Assembly: GCF_900188275.1 (NCBI RefSeq)
Contig: NZ_FZNY01000010.1
Location: 62,001-126,000, forward strand
Reading direction: 5' to 3'
Source: Dokdonia pacifica
Lineage (GTDB): Bacteria; Bacteroidota; Bacteroidia; Flavobacteriales; Flavobacteriaceae
DNA: 64,000 bases
Part shown: positions 8,952-17,637 of the stretch, one piece after another
How the letters are laid out: each line of letters starts with the position of its first letter
Numbering within the stretch: the first letter of the stretch is position 1
Made by a program: the position numbers and the translations under genes
Notes under the pieces: generated by a model
The model's input: only the letters and a program-made list of their open reading frames with translations
Database searches by the model: none
Told to the model about the DNA's origin: nothing

Positions 8952-10007
8952 TTATTGACATCCGCTGCTAAATCCTGTAGCGTCAAAAGTAGCTTCAACT
9001 ACACCAGTTCTTGTGTTTGAAATGGCTTGTATGACAAGATTATTCATTCCACTACCATCTCTTTTAGGGCTACAGTATTCAAATAAATAAAAGCTGTTTG
9101 CTTGATTTGCAACATTATTTGAAACTTGATTAAATACCGTTTCTAATTCTGAACTATCTGTTGCAAAAACACTTCCAGAAGTCCCTATTTGAGAAAGTGT
9201 ATTTTCATCTATTTCATCACCCAATCCAATGGTGAAAAATGAGATATTTTCATCGGCATTATTTACGGCGGTTAACGCTTCCTGTTCCGTAAAACGAGCT
9301 GCTTGATCTGTACCATCTGTAAAAATAACAATAGAAGCAGCACCAAAAATATCCTGCGCTTCTGCATTTGTGATGAGGTCTTCTGCCACTTGCGTCGATT
9401 TAATAACAGCACCATATAAATCTGTAGAAGGATCATTGCTTATATCTGGTGTGATGCTATTTATGGCATCCTGTAATACAGTAGCACTAGATGTAGGAGG
9501 TTGTAACTCATGTAATACATCTTCACCATCAAACCAATAAATACCCATTTGGAAAGAATTTGTAGGTATAGATGGGACCACATTTGTAATAAAACTAATA
9601 GATGCATCTTTTAATTCTTGTAAACTAGAACTCAATACACTATTACTTAAGTCAAGGACTAGGATGGTATTATTTACAAAAATTTGCGAATTAGGTGAGA
9701 TTTCTGCAGAAGACTCAGAACTTGATATTTCATTAAAGCACGCATCATTACGCCCTTGTTCAAAAATTCTAAAATCAGATGGATTTAATCCGGGCACTCC
9801 ATTGCCATCTAGATCGGTAACTCTAAAAAACACAGAAACCTTAGATGGAAGTGTCGTAAAAGAATCTTCTATCGTAAGTGTTAATTCTTGTGCTCCTAAA
9901 TTAAGGCACTCAATACCACTAGTTGAATTCCCGTCATCATCACGTGTACTGCATGCAGTGGTTATACATACTAGAAATGCTAAAAAATAAAAAACGTTGA
10001 TTTTCAT
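8952..10007 (-). CDS. von Willebrand factor A domain lipoprotein
   Basis: A 351-residue exported lipoprotein: the signal sequence ends in ITTAC, giving a lipidated Cys near residue 19. A linker and a beta-rich region (about 30-100) precede a vWA domain. The MIDAS metal-site motif is LVLDLSNS (DxSxS), and the later IVIFTDGTDQ carries the conserved Thr-Asp of the fold. vWA domains bind protein ligands through a divalent metal, so an adhesion or assembly role at the surface is likely but not specific. It is transcribed away from the 10216 gene across a 208-base gap. Confidence 0.85.
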   Translation of the reverse strand: MKINVFYFLAFLVCITTACSTRDDDGNSTSGIECLNLGAQELTLTIEDSFTTLPSKVSVFFRVTDLDGNGVPGLNPSDFRIFEQGRNDACFNEISSSESSAEISPNSQIFVNNTILVLDLSNSVLSSSLQELKDASISFITNVVPSIPTNSFQMGIYWFDGEDVLHELQPPTSSATVLQDAINSITPDISNDPSTDLYGAVIKSTQVAEDLITNAEAQDIFGAASIVIFTDGTDQAARFTEQEALTAVNNADENISFFTIGLGDEIDENTLSQIGTSGSVFATDSSELETVFNQVSNNVANQANSFYLFEYCSPKRDGSGMNNLVIQAISNTRTGVVEATFDATGFSSGCQ

Positions 10008-10215
10008 AAAGGTTCGATTTGATTGATGCTAGCATAACGCACATCATTCCTTTTTTATTTTAAGTACATTGTGTTAAGAGATACATAATTTTACGACCTA
10101 AGTAAAAGTTTAAGCCCATTTAAGCATGATTTTGGTACAAAACTTGTTAATGGATATGTTAAGTTTCATTTATTATTAATACGCATTTACTATCTTTACT
10201 CATCAAATAATTATT

Positions 10216-10917
10216 TTGAAAACTACACCTAAGACATCTATTTTACAAAGCTCCTTATTTTGGATTGCACTATTCTGTGTGAGTATAGGGTATGCACAAA
10301 TAGATGCGCCTCGTAAATCTATTAAGATTGAAGGGAAACAGAATAATGAAGCACCTAAGCCTATTTTGGTTTCTCCAGAAAATGCTTCTTCTAGTATTTC
10401 ATCAGAAACGGTAAGTGTAAAAAGTAAGGTTCGTTTAGGACAACCAGAAAGCGGCACAAAAAAACGAGAAGTCCGTTTTATGGAAGGGGAGGAGTTTGCT
10501 AAAAAAGATTATACTGCCCTAGAAAATAAGCTTAACAACAAGAATAATTATACAAAAGATGCTGGTTTAAAACCCGAATATTATAATGATCAACATTTTG
10601 GTGATTTTAAAAGCGGTTCTAAATTTGTACGTTTTTTATATAGAGATCATGAGTATGTAGATGGAGATAGAGTAAGTGTAGCTGTAAATGACACAATAAT
10701 ACATCCTAATATTCATCTAGCTGGAGAGTTTCAAGGCTTCTATATAGATCTTAAAACAGGTTTTAATAAAATAGACATCACTGCTTTAAACCAAGGTACT
10801 TCAGGGCCTAATACTGCTCAATTTGTGATGTACGATGATAATAGACAGGTTATTTCTTCCAATATATGGAATCTTGCCACGGGTGTAAAAGCCACTGTGA
10901 TTATCGTAAAAGATTAA
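10216..10917 (+). CDS. exported protein of unknown function
   Basis: A 233-residue protein with a signal peptide ending in GYAQ (residues 1-28). Next comes a low-complexity, Ser/Lys-rich stretch, then a C-terminal half (about 130-233) with the strand-rich look of a beta-sandwich. The only plausible start is TTG at 10216; it places the signal peptide correctly and no in-frame ATG is near. TATCTTTA at 10191-10198 resembles the Bacteroidota -7 box with one mismatch. I do not recognise the family. A 70-bp repeat element follows the stop codon. Confidence 0.75.
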   Translation: MKTTPKTSILQSSLFWIALFCVSIGYAQIDAPRKSIKIEGKQNNEAPKPILVSPENASSSISSETVSVKSKVRLGQPESGTKKREVRFMEGEEFAKKDYTALENKLNNKNNYTKDAGLKPEYYNDQHFGDFKSGSKFVRFLYRDHEYVDGDRVSVAVNDTIIHPNIHLAGEFQGFYIDLKTGFNKIDITALNQGTSGPNTAQFVMYDDNRQVISSNIWNLATGVKATVIIVKD

Positions 10918-10936
10918 TTTTTTTATAGAAATTCTT

Positions 10937-11006
10937 TATACGCTTTCGCGAAATCGAGCTTGTGAGATTCACGACCAAAGGGAGAGTGTAGCGTTAAAGC
11001 GTAAAC
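10937..11006 (+). repeat. 70-bp long form of the palindromic repeat (copy A)
   Basis: The left end TATACGCTTTCGCGAAA is the same as the short palindrome, but the sequence continues for about 50 bases to end in AGCGTTAAAGCGTA, an inverted copy of the left end. It matches the reverse complement of 53517-53586 at about 60 of 70 positions with no gaps, counted by hand. It fills the gap between two plus-strand exported-protein genes. Confidence 0.85.
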
Positions 11007-11029
11007 CCACCATACACCACTTATTATTT

Positions 11030-11617
11030 ATGAAATCAACCCTACTATTCTTGTTTTTATGTGCATTTATGACATCTTCTACGTTTGCTCAAGAAGAAAC
11101 ACTACTCTTGCAAATAGATGAACCGTGGCGTAGCGAGCAATTAACATTTCCTATTGCATTTGCACCATCCTTAGATTATAAAGGAATAGAAGAAGTACGC
11201 TTTGCAAAAGGATGGGGAAAACCAGAAAGTGAAGAATTCTGGACGTATGCTTTTTTATGGTACCTGGATGAAGATCCAAAACTCACTGAGCAAAAATTGG
11301 AAAAAGATATCGCAGCGTATTTTGATGGACTTATGGATGTGGTTGGAAAAGGCAATGGTGTTACTGATATTCCAGAAACAACAGTTGTTTTTGTGAAAAA
11401 AGAAATAACAAATACAACAACAACCTATATTGGAAAAGTAAAAGTATTTGATGCATTTTTCACAAAATCTATTCAAACACTACAAGTAAAAGCAGTTGCC
11501 GATTACTGTGCGGATACAAAGAAGTACACTGTTTTATTTACATTTTCCCCTCAAGCATATGACCATACAGTTTGGAAAACACTAGATGGGATCACGCTTT
11601 CAGTAGATTGTAAATAA
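11030..11617 (+). CDS. exported protein of unknown function
   Basis: A 195-residue protein with a signal peptide ending in TFAQ (residues 1-20). The mature part is rich in aromatic residues and strands (EFWTYAFLWYLDED, TTVVFVKKEI), with two cysteines (ADYC and the near C-terminal SVDCK) that could form a disulfide. No domain is recognised. The gene starts just after a 70-bp repeat and ends 8 bases before a convergent channel gene. Confidence 0.75.
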   Translation: MKSTLLFLFLCAFMTSSTFAQEETLLLQIDEPWRSEQLTFPIAFAPSLDYKGIEEVRFAKGWGKPESEEFWTYAFLWYLDEDPKLTEQKLEKDIAAYFDGLMDVVGKGNGVTDIPETTVVFVKKEITNTTTTYIGKVKVFDAFFTKSIQTLQVKAVADYCADTKKYTVLFTFSPQAYDHTVWKTLDGITLSVDCK

Positions 11618-11625
11618 GTATATCC

Positions 11626-12876
11626 TTAATTTTTAGGTACGTATACGCCTGTACTTGGTAGTTCAAATAATTCTAAATCAAAATAAGATACAGATGCTAG
11701 AAAGTGGTCAAAAATATCTGCCATGATATATTCATAGTTTTGCCATCGTTTATCACTACTAAAGCAATATATTTCTAAGGGAACTCCTTGAGAAGTAGGA
11801 GCCAGTTGCCTAGCCATAATCATCATATCTTTATTAACCGCAGAGTGTTGTGAGATATAAGTTTCCATATATTTTCTAAATACCCCAATATTAGTAAGAT
11901 TACGCCCATTCACTTGAAGCTCTCTAGAAATTCCTAATGAAGTATTTGAAGCATCTATTTTTTCCTGACGATCGGAGAGGTATGTAGTAATGAGTTCGAT
12001 TTTTTTAAGCTGTTCAATAGCATCAGAAGTTAAAAACTTTATACTCTCTTGTTTGATATAAATAGCTCTTTTAATACGTCTTCCATCAGAATCATTCATG
12101 CCTCGCCAGTTCTTAAAACTGTCAGAAATTAGTGCATATGTAGGAATGGTTGTGATGGTTTTATCAAAGTTTTGAACTTTTACAGTAGCAAGATTAATTT
12201 CTATCACATCTCCATCGGCGCCATATTTATCAAATGTAATCCAGTCACCTATGCGTACAATATCATTGGTTGCTACTTGAATACTTGCTACAAATCCTAA
12301 TATGGTATCTCTAAATACTAAAATAATCACAGCAGAGATGGTCCCCAATCCTGCTAAAAATTTCCATAAATCAATATCTGCAACTACTGCAAGAGCTAGA
12401 AATACACCAGCAAACCAAGCAAAAATCATAAAGACCTGAATATAACTGTCTATAGGTTTATCCTTGAGCCTTGGTTTGGTTTTAAAGTAACTTTTTAATG
12501 AGTTTAAAAAAGCACGTGCTATTCGTAATACCAATACAATAGCCAGTAATTTTAAAAAGATAATGGCTGCTTTTTGGGTTTGAGGAAAGTCCTGAAAAAT
12601 ATGAGGAACTGTCCAATAAGCAATCATAAATGGAATTAAATGACCTACGCGTCTGGGAACTCTATTTTCTATGAGTAAATCATCGAGTTTTGTTTTTGAA
12701 GCGGTAGCAATCCCGCTAGATACTTTGCGTAAAATTTTTCGCGAAAGCATATCTATAACTAATAATACAGCAACTAAAAGGATACATAAAACAATAACAT
12801 TGAGATAGGTGGCCATCGTTTCAGAAAACTCTTTCTTTATCAAAAAATCATATAACCAATGGCTTATTTTTTTCAT
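11626..12876 (-). CDS. mechanosensitive ion channel, MscS superfamily (YbdG-like)
   Basis: An inner-membrane channel that opens under membrane tension to release solutes. The 416-residue protein has about five hydrophobic segments before residue 175, then the MscS pore-lining helix and beta domain (ATNDIVRIGDWITFDKYG, IPTYALISDSFKNW). Its length and the C-terminal block near YCFSSDKRWQNYEYI fit the E. coli YbdG branch rather than small MscS. The ATG at 12876 is chosen; a GTG seven codons upstream is less likely. The codons for LSRK near residue 43 contain a partial copy of the palindromic repeat (12737-12746 core). Confidence 0.9.
   Translation of the reverse strand: MKKISHWLYDFLIKKEFSETMATYLNVIVLCILLVAVLLVIDMLSRKILRKVSSGIATASKTKLDDLLIENRVPRRVGHLIPFMIAYWTVPHIFQDFPQTQKAAIIFLKLLAIVLVLRIARAFLNSLKSYFKTKPRLKDKPIDSYIQVFMIFAWFAGVFLALAVVADIDLWKFLAGLGTISAVIILVFRDTILGFVASIQVATNDIVRIGDWITFDKYGADGDVIEINLATVKVQNFDKTITTIPTYALISDSFKNWRGMNDSDGRRIKRAIYIKQESIKFLTSDAIEQLKKIELITTYLSDRQEKIDASNTSLGISRELQVNGRNLTNIGVFRKYMETYISQHSAVNKDMMIMARQLAPTSQGVPLEIYCFSSDKRWQNYEYIMADIFDHFLASVSYFDLELFELPSTGVYVPKN
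12735..12752. repeat. degenerate copy of the CGCTTTCGCGAAAGCG palindrome inside the MscS gene
   Basis: TTTCGCGAAAGC is intact, but the left arm has decayed to AATTT. On the coding (minus) strand it is read LSRK. Confidence 0.5.
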
Positions 12877-13042
12877 CTTGAATCGTACAATTTGCACAAA
12901 AATACTACTAATTATACGTAGTTTATTGTCATTAATTGATTTGATGCATTATATCTATATATTATTTAGAAAATTGAAATGACTTTGATCAAGCGTGCTT
13001 AGTTTTAGTATATTTATTTTTTTTAATAGTCTATACATTGAA

Positions 13043-13744
13043 ATGTTCAAAAAGGTAGTTCACATATGTTTGTTTCTTCAAGTCTTTAGCGTTTTTTCTC
13101 AGGATATTGATATTCCAGATAAGAATTTTTTAAATGCTTTATTGATAGCTGGTACAGAAGAAAGTGATGACACGCTACTTGGTAATACAATTATAGATAA
13201 AAATGGTGACGGAAAAATACAAGAAGAAGAGGCTTTAAAAATTTTAAAACTTACTGTTTCTGGTAAACATATAAAATCATTACAGGGAATAGCGCATTTT
13301 AAACATTTAATGTACTTGAATGTTGCTATAAATGATCTAACAACAATTGATTTAAGTAAAAATAAGTATTTAGAAATCTTAGATGTAAGAGGTAATGATT
13401 TAAAAGAACTCCAATTAGAAAAACTTAGTAATCTATATTGGCTATCCTGTTCATTTAATAATTTGCAAGAATTGAATTTTAGTAAAAACCTAAATTTAAA
13501 AATATTAGATTGTAAATTGAATTCTATTAAACGCCTAGACCTAAGTATGCTTACAAAAGTGCATACGATATACTGTGGCTATAATAATGATTTAGAATAC
13601 CTTAACCTTTTAAATAATAAAAACCTCTCAACCCTTAGAGTAGAAGGTACAGAGAAACTTCAATGTATTCTTGTAGAGGATGGACTGGAATTATCAAATT
13701 TTCAAAAAGATGAACATCAAATTTTAGGACGTACATGCAATTAA
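13043..13744 (+). CDS. exported EF-hand and leucine-rich-repeat protein
   Basis: A 233-residue protein starting with a signal peptide (MFKKVVHICLFLQVFSVFSQ). It carries one textbook EF-hand calcium loop, DKNGDGKIQEEE, near residues 50-61. From about 75 to the end there are short leucine-rich repeats of the LDLSKNKYLEIL / LDCKLNSIKRLDLS type. This arrangement is common in Bacteroidota surface proteins that bind proteins or glycans. The frame extends to 12995, but the ATG at 13043 puts the signal peptide at the N-terminus. No type IX sorting domain is visible at the C-terminus. The acetyltransferase gene follows 6 bases later. Confidence 0.8.
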   Translation: MFKKVVHICLFLQVFSVFSQDIDIPDKNFLNALLIAGTEESDDTLLGNTIIDKNGDGKIQEEEALKILKLTVSGKHIKSLQGIAHFKHLMYLNVAINDLTTIDLSKNKYLEILDVRGNDLKELQLEKLSNLYWLSCSFNNLQELNFSKNLNLKILDCKLNSIKRLDLSMLTKVHTIYCGYNNDLEYLNLLNNKNLSTLRVEGTEKLQCILVEDGLELSNFQKDEHQILGRTCN

Positions 13745-13750
13745 TAAACT

Positions 13751-14290
13751 ATGATTTATATGCCTAAAAACTTTTCAGATTTTGCGCCTTTACAAACAGA
13801 ACGGTTATACATTCGTGCGCCAAGGATAGGAGATAGAGAAGCAATTTTTTATATGCGTTCTGCTCCTGAAGTAAATGCATATATCCAACGTGTACCTCCA
13901 ACGTCGTTACAACAAATAGACCTTTTTATTAAAGATCGTTTACATGATAGACAAGTAGGAGCGAGTATTTATTGGGTACTCACATTAAAAGAACATCAAG
14001 ATCAATATATAGGCGCCATATCGCTTTGGAATTTTTCTAAGGATAGAAAAACAGCAGAGGTAGGATATGATTTACATCCAGATTATCAAGGAAAAGGATA
14101 TATGAGTGAAGCATTAACTGCTGTGATGAATTTTGGCTATAACCTTCTTCAAATAGAAACTATTCTCGCATATACACATATAGAGAATCTTCCCTCTAAA
14201 CGGTTATTAGAACAGCATGGTTTTATGCTCACAGATATGAAAGATGTAGGTCTCCCTCATAATATTGTATACAAAAAAGAAGCCCCTTAA
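13751..14290 (+). CDS. GNAT family N-acetyltransferase (RimJ/RimL type)
   Basis: A 179-residue cytoplasmic enzyme that transfers an acetyl group from acetyl-CoA to an amine. The start FAPLQTERLYIRAP is typical of the RimL-like group, and the acetyl-CoA loop is LHPDYQGKGYMSEAL (about residues 111-125), matching the R/Q-x-x-G-x-G/A rule. The late NLPSKRLLEQHGF motif is also conserved. The substrate may be a protein N-terminus or a small molecule and cannot be told from the sequence. It follows the LRR gene by 6 bases and stops 4 bases before a convergent regulator gene. Confidence 0.9.
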   Translation: MIYMPKNFSDFAPLQTERLYIRAPRIGDREAIFYMRSAPEVNAYIQRVPPTSLQQIDLFIKDRLHDRQVGASIYWVLTLKEHQDQYIGAISLWNFSKDRKTAEVGYDLHPDYQGKGYMSEALTAVMNFGYNLLQIETILAYTHIENLPSKRLLEQHGFMLTDMKDVGLPHNIVYKKEAP

Positions 14291-14294
14291 AAAG

Positions 14295-14618
14295 TTATTC
14301 TTTTTGATCTAAAAAATCTCCTAATTGATCTAGTTTTGTATCCCAGAATTTCTCGTAAAAACTTACCCAATTTTTCACCTCTTGTAAAGGAGCAGCTTCT
14401 GCTTTACAAAAACGTTCTCTACCAGAGGTAGTAATGGTAATTAAGCCTGCATTTTCTAATGTTTTTAAATGTTTTGTAATCCCTTGTCTTGTAATATTAA
14501 ACTGTGCAGAAACCTGTGTAATAGGCAATGCTGTAGCTGCGATCACTAAGGCGTGAAATAATTCACGCCTTGTAGGATCAGAAATCGCTTTTAATATTTT
14601 TGTAATATTATCCTGCAT
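14295..14618 (-). CDS. ArsR/SmtB-type winged-helix transcriptional regulator
   Basis: A 107-residue regulator with a helix-turn-helix core: ISDPTRRELFHAL, then ITQVSAQFNITRQGITKHLKTLENAGLI, then a wing (ITTSGRERFCKAE). It lacks the paired cysteines of metal-sensing ArsR proteins, so it fits the metal-independent SRPBCC-linked branch. Its ATG overlaps the end of the upstream SRPBCC gene by 11 bases, indicating one transcript and probable translational coupling. It most likely represses its own operon through the paired dyads at 15056-15112. Confidence 0.9.
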   Translation of the reverse strand: MQDNITKILKAISDPTRRELFHALVIAATALPITQVSAQFNITRQGITKHLKTLENAGLITITTSGRERFCKAEAAPLQEVKNWVSFYEKFWDTKLDQLGDFLDQKE

Positions 14619-15033
14619 GTACGATATCTTTTAAATAACCGCTAAGTCCTGTTAAACAATTATCCCAACCTCCATTAAAACTTTGAAACATTTCAATAGC
14701 GGTCTCTCCATGATAGTTTGAAATCCCAGAATGTTCCAAATATAATTTTGTGCCACCCTCTACTTCTTCTAATACCCATTTTACAATAGTTTCCATAGGG
14801 TTTTCTGTAACAATCCAAGAATAGATAAGTGTGTAAGGAGTTGCTTCTAATACTTCACCACGTATAGGAGAGCATTCTCCTCCAGCCGCATTAAATGAGT
14901 ATTGAAATCCTTTTTCTGCTTTAAATGTAGCTGGAATAAACCACGTTGAGATTTGCTCTTGATTGGTAATTGCATCCCATACTTTCTGAATGGGATGATT
15001 AAATAACTGTTCTTTTGAAATAATGTCTTTCAT
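14608..15033 (-). CDS. SRPBCC (AHSA1/Hsp90 ATPase activator-like) domain protein
   Basis: A 141-residue protein of the START/SRPBCC fold. It begins with the typical KEQLFNHPIQKVWDAITNQEQISTWF pattern in broken form (HPIQKVWDAIT, then ISTWFIP) and ends with a helix (FNGGWDNCLTGLSGYL) that caps the ligand cavity. Such proteins bind small hydrophobic ligands, and pairing with an ArsR gene is a common arrangement in many bacteria. The ATG at 15033 is preferred over an upstream extension. It is the first gene of the two-gene operon. Confidence 0.88.
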   Translation of the reverse strand: MKDIISKEQLFNHPIQKVWDAITNQEQISTWFIPATFKAEKGFQYSFNAAGGECSPIRGEVLEATPYTLIYSWIVTENPMETIVKWVLEEVEGGTKLYLEHSGISNYHGETAIEMFQSFNGGWDNCLTGLSGYLKDIVHAG

Positions 15034-15055
15034 TGGTATTGATTTTTTGATTAAT

Positions 15056-15112
15056 GCAACTAATTGGTTGCTAAAATACAAAAACTATTTTAATATGCAA
15101 CTTTTTGGTTGC
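15056..15112 (-). promoter_or_regulatory. promoter with two dyad operators for the SRPBCC/ArsR operon
   Basis: Two copies of GCAAC-N6-GTTGC lie at 15056-15071 and 15097-15112, exactly 41 bases apart. On the minus strand the promoter-proximal dyad overlaps a -7 box TATTTTAG (15071-15078, one mismatch to TAnnTTTG). The other dyad contains the -33 TTG (15098-15100), leaving 19 bases between them. This placement is what a repressor that covers its own promoter would use. Confidence 0.7.
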
Positions 15113-15196
15113 TTATTGTGATGTGTTATTTTAGTAGCTTCGTTGTAGCCTTTTCATTTTTAGATAGAAGGGGAGTGGTTTTAATACTTTATCGAT

Positions 15197-17632
15197 ATGA
15201 ATATTTTTTATAGGCTCATTGTATTTTGTTTATATATCTCTATTGTAAGTTGTACTGAGCAAGCGCGTATCGATACTTATGAATATTCTATTGTGCCTGT
15301 ACCACAAGAAGTTACTCTTACGGGTGCCTTTATAAATCTTTTAAAACCACTTAGCGATCAACCTACCACTGTAAAAAAGTTTGGAGATTATCAGTATATA
15401 TTGGACCAAGTTATTTTTAATCCAAATGCTTCAACTCCTAATTTAGAAAGTCAATTGTCAAGCAGATTAGAACTTTCCATTGATATTGCGATGCCTGAAG
15501 AAGCGTATCAACTTGATATTTCTGAAGAATCTATACGTATACAAGCCGGAAGCGACCGTGCTGTTCGGTTTGGTATTATGACCTTATCTCAGCTTATTAC
15601 GGAACAAGGTACGGTTCCAGTAGGTAGCATTAAGGACCAACCAGATTATGAGTACCGTTCAGTAATGATTGACTTATCTCGTAATTGGCATTCGGTAAAT
15701 ACCTTGAAACAGCTTATTGTTTTAGCTGGATTTTATAAGGTAAAATATGTGCATTTACATCTCACCGATGATGGTTTATTTACTTTTTCTAGTGATGCAT
15801 TTCCAGAGTTACGTACTGAGAAGCATTATTCTAAAGAAGATTTGATGGTTTTAAACGCTTTCGCGAAAGCGTATGGAGTCACCTTAATTCCAGAAATTGA
15901 TATGCCTGGACATTCAAGTGCTTTTATTCGCGCCGATGCGCAACGTTGGGGCATTGAAAATAGTAAAGAAAACTACTATACGTTAAATATGGGAAGTGAG
16001 CAGGTGTATGAAGGGATCCAAACCTTATTAGAAGAAGTAGCTGAAGCTTTTCCAGAGAGTCCGTATATCCATATTGGAGGTGATGAGGTATATATGGGTG
16101 GGTTTGAGAATGACACACAAGTACAGGCGTATATGAAAGCACACGAATTAGAATCATTGACAGATCTATACCATCATTTTATTGTTCGTGTAGGAACACA
16201 AGTGAAAGCTATCGGAAAAACTCCGATGATCTGGACAGGTTTTGAATTGGAAAGTGAGGTGAAGATTCCGAAGGATTTTGTAATTATGGCGTGGAATATG
16301 ACCGATTATACTCCTCAAAAATTGGCACAAGATGGGTATACTGTCATTAATGCTTCTTGGCAACCTCTATATGTTGTTAATAATCGTAAATGGTCTCCAG
16401 AAACGATCTATGATTGGTCACCCAACCAATGGAAAAGTGATCAAACGCCTAAAGAATTACCAGGGCATCGCGTTAAAGACAGTGCATCTATGATTATTGG
16501 AGGAAGCATGTGTGCTTGGGAACAAGGACAGTATAAAGAATTAATCACTTTACGAAAACGTTTAGCAGCTATGAGCGAACGTTTATGGAATACAAATGCC
16601 ACTGATTATGCTACATATGCTTCTAGAAATCAAAAATCTGACCAACAGTTAGAAGCGATTTTATTTCCTTTTACACTGACTGAAAGTGGATTAACTCAAG
16701 GTGATTGGGACGATGCAAATCGTTATGAGAATTTTGAATTTGAAGATCTATTGTCATTGCACATTAAGTCGGCTCACAATGACATAGCGGTTCGTTATAC
16801 CCAAGATGGACGTATCCCCACAAATACGGATCGTATGTATTCTTTACCTATTATATTAAAAGAATCGGGACTGGTTTCTTTTCAAGCTTTTAGAAATGGT
16901 ACGCCTATCGGACAAACGTTAGAAAAGAAGTATTTCTTAGCACCTATTCAGGCTAAGGTTACAGGACTTGTTAATGATTTATCTCCTCATAGTTGGGAGA
17001 ATCATAAGTTTGCAGATACAGCAACCTTTCATTTTTCTTCAAAACGTGATGGGGTTTTACGATATACTACAGATGGAAGTACACCTACAGCGATAAGCAG
17101 TATATATACAGATCCTATCGTACTTAAGGATTCTAAAACAATAAAGGTTGGCTTGTTTGATACGGCTGGTGATCAGATAGGTGCTTCTTGGTATGAAGAA
17201 TACGTACAATTAGGATTAGAAACGAGTTTAACTACAGGGAAACCAGTGAGTACCTGTCATGGTGATAATGAGTTAGGTGTTCCTTCCCTTATCAATAATG
17301 GAGAGATTGCCCGTTGGGATCATTGGGGAACACATACCAATGGTGATAATTGGGTGATCATAGACTTAGAACAAGCTCATGAACTTACACGTTTTAAAAC
17401 CTATACCTTTTGGGATGGGTATCGGTATTATGAATATACGATTGATGTATCATTAGACGGTACATCATGGAAACAAGCAGTAGATCAAAGTGAGAACAGA
17501 AAATTATCAGTCCCTGAAGGACAAGAAGATATTATAAAACCCACAAAAGCTCGATATGTTCGTCTTAACCTGATTCGTAATAGTGCTAATCCAGGATTGC
17601 ATCTAGTCGAATTTCAAGCGTTTGCGGATTAA
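15197..17632 (+). CDS. multidomain beta-N-acetylhexosaminidase, GH20 lipoprotein with C-terminal binding domains
   Basis: An 811-residue surface lipoprotein (lipobox IVSC near residue 20). An N-terminal GH20b-like domain (about 30-145) leads into the GH20 barrel (about 150-470) with HLHLTDDG, PEIDMPGHS and the catalytic pair D296-E297 in HIGGDEVYM. Two similar strand-rich repeats follow (about 515-590 and 610-680), each with a YTxDGxxPT motif as in chitobiase-type C-terminal modules. The last 130 residues look like an F5/8 type C (CBM32-type) sugar-binding domain. Substrate is probably chitin oligomers or GlcNAc-bearing glycans. Residues 220-226 (NAFAKAY) are encoded by a perfect palindromic repeat. 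Confidence 0.93.
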   Translation: MNIFYRLIVFCLYISIVSCTEQARIDTYEYSIVPVPQEVTLTGAFINLLKPLSDQPTTVKKFGDYQYILDQVIFNPNASTPNLESQLSSRLELSIDIAMPEEAYQLDISEESIRIQAGSDRAVRFGIMTLSQLITEQGTVPVGSIKDQPDYEYRSVMIDLSRNWHSVNTLKQLIVLAGFYKVKYVHLHLTDDGLFTFSSDAFPELRTEKHYSKEDLMVLNAFAKAYGVTLIPEIDMPGHSSAFIRADAQRWGIENSKENYYTLNMGSEQVYEGIQTLLEEVAEAFPESPYIHIGGDEVYMGGFENDTQVQAYMKAHELESLTDLYHHFIVRVGTQVKAIGKTPMIWTGFELESEVKIPKDFVIMAWNMTDYTPQKLAQDGYTVINASWQPLYVVNNRKWSPETIYDWSPNQWKSDQTPKELPGHRVKDSASMIIGGSMCAWEQGQYKELITLRKRLAAMSERLWNTNATDYATYASRNQKSDQQLEAILFPFTLTESGLTQGDWDDANRYENFEFEDLLSLHIKSAHNDIAVRYTQDGRIPTNTDRMYSLPIILKESGLVSFQAFRNGTPIGQTLEKKYFLAPIQAKVTGLVNDLSPHSWENHKFADTATFHFSSKRDGVLRYTTDGSTPTAISSIYTDPIVLKDSKTIKVGLFDTAGDQIGASWYEEYVQLGLETSLTTGKPVSTCHGDNELGVPSLINNGEIARWDHWGTHTNGDNWVIIDLEQAHELTRFKTYTFWDGYRYYEYTIDVSLDGTSWKQAVDQSENRKLSVPEGQEDIIKPTKARYVRLNLIRNSANPGLHLVEFQAFAD
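15855..15872. repeat. 18-bp palindrome inside the GH20 gene, read NAFAKAY
   Basis: ACGCTTTCGCGAAAGCGT is a perfect dyad at this position and supplies residues A221-A225. The related enzyme at 6303 has VAYAKLHQIT where this one has NAFAKAYGVT, with no gap. Confidence 0.95.
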
Positions 17633-17637
17633 ATGGA

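Noticed and set aside
9664-9990. 108-codon plus-strand open frame opposite the vWA lipoprotein
   Set aside because: It is a shadow of the well-supported minus-strand gene.
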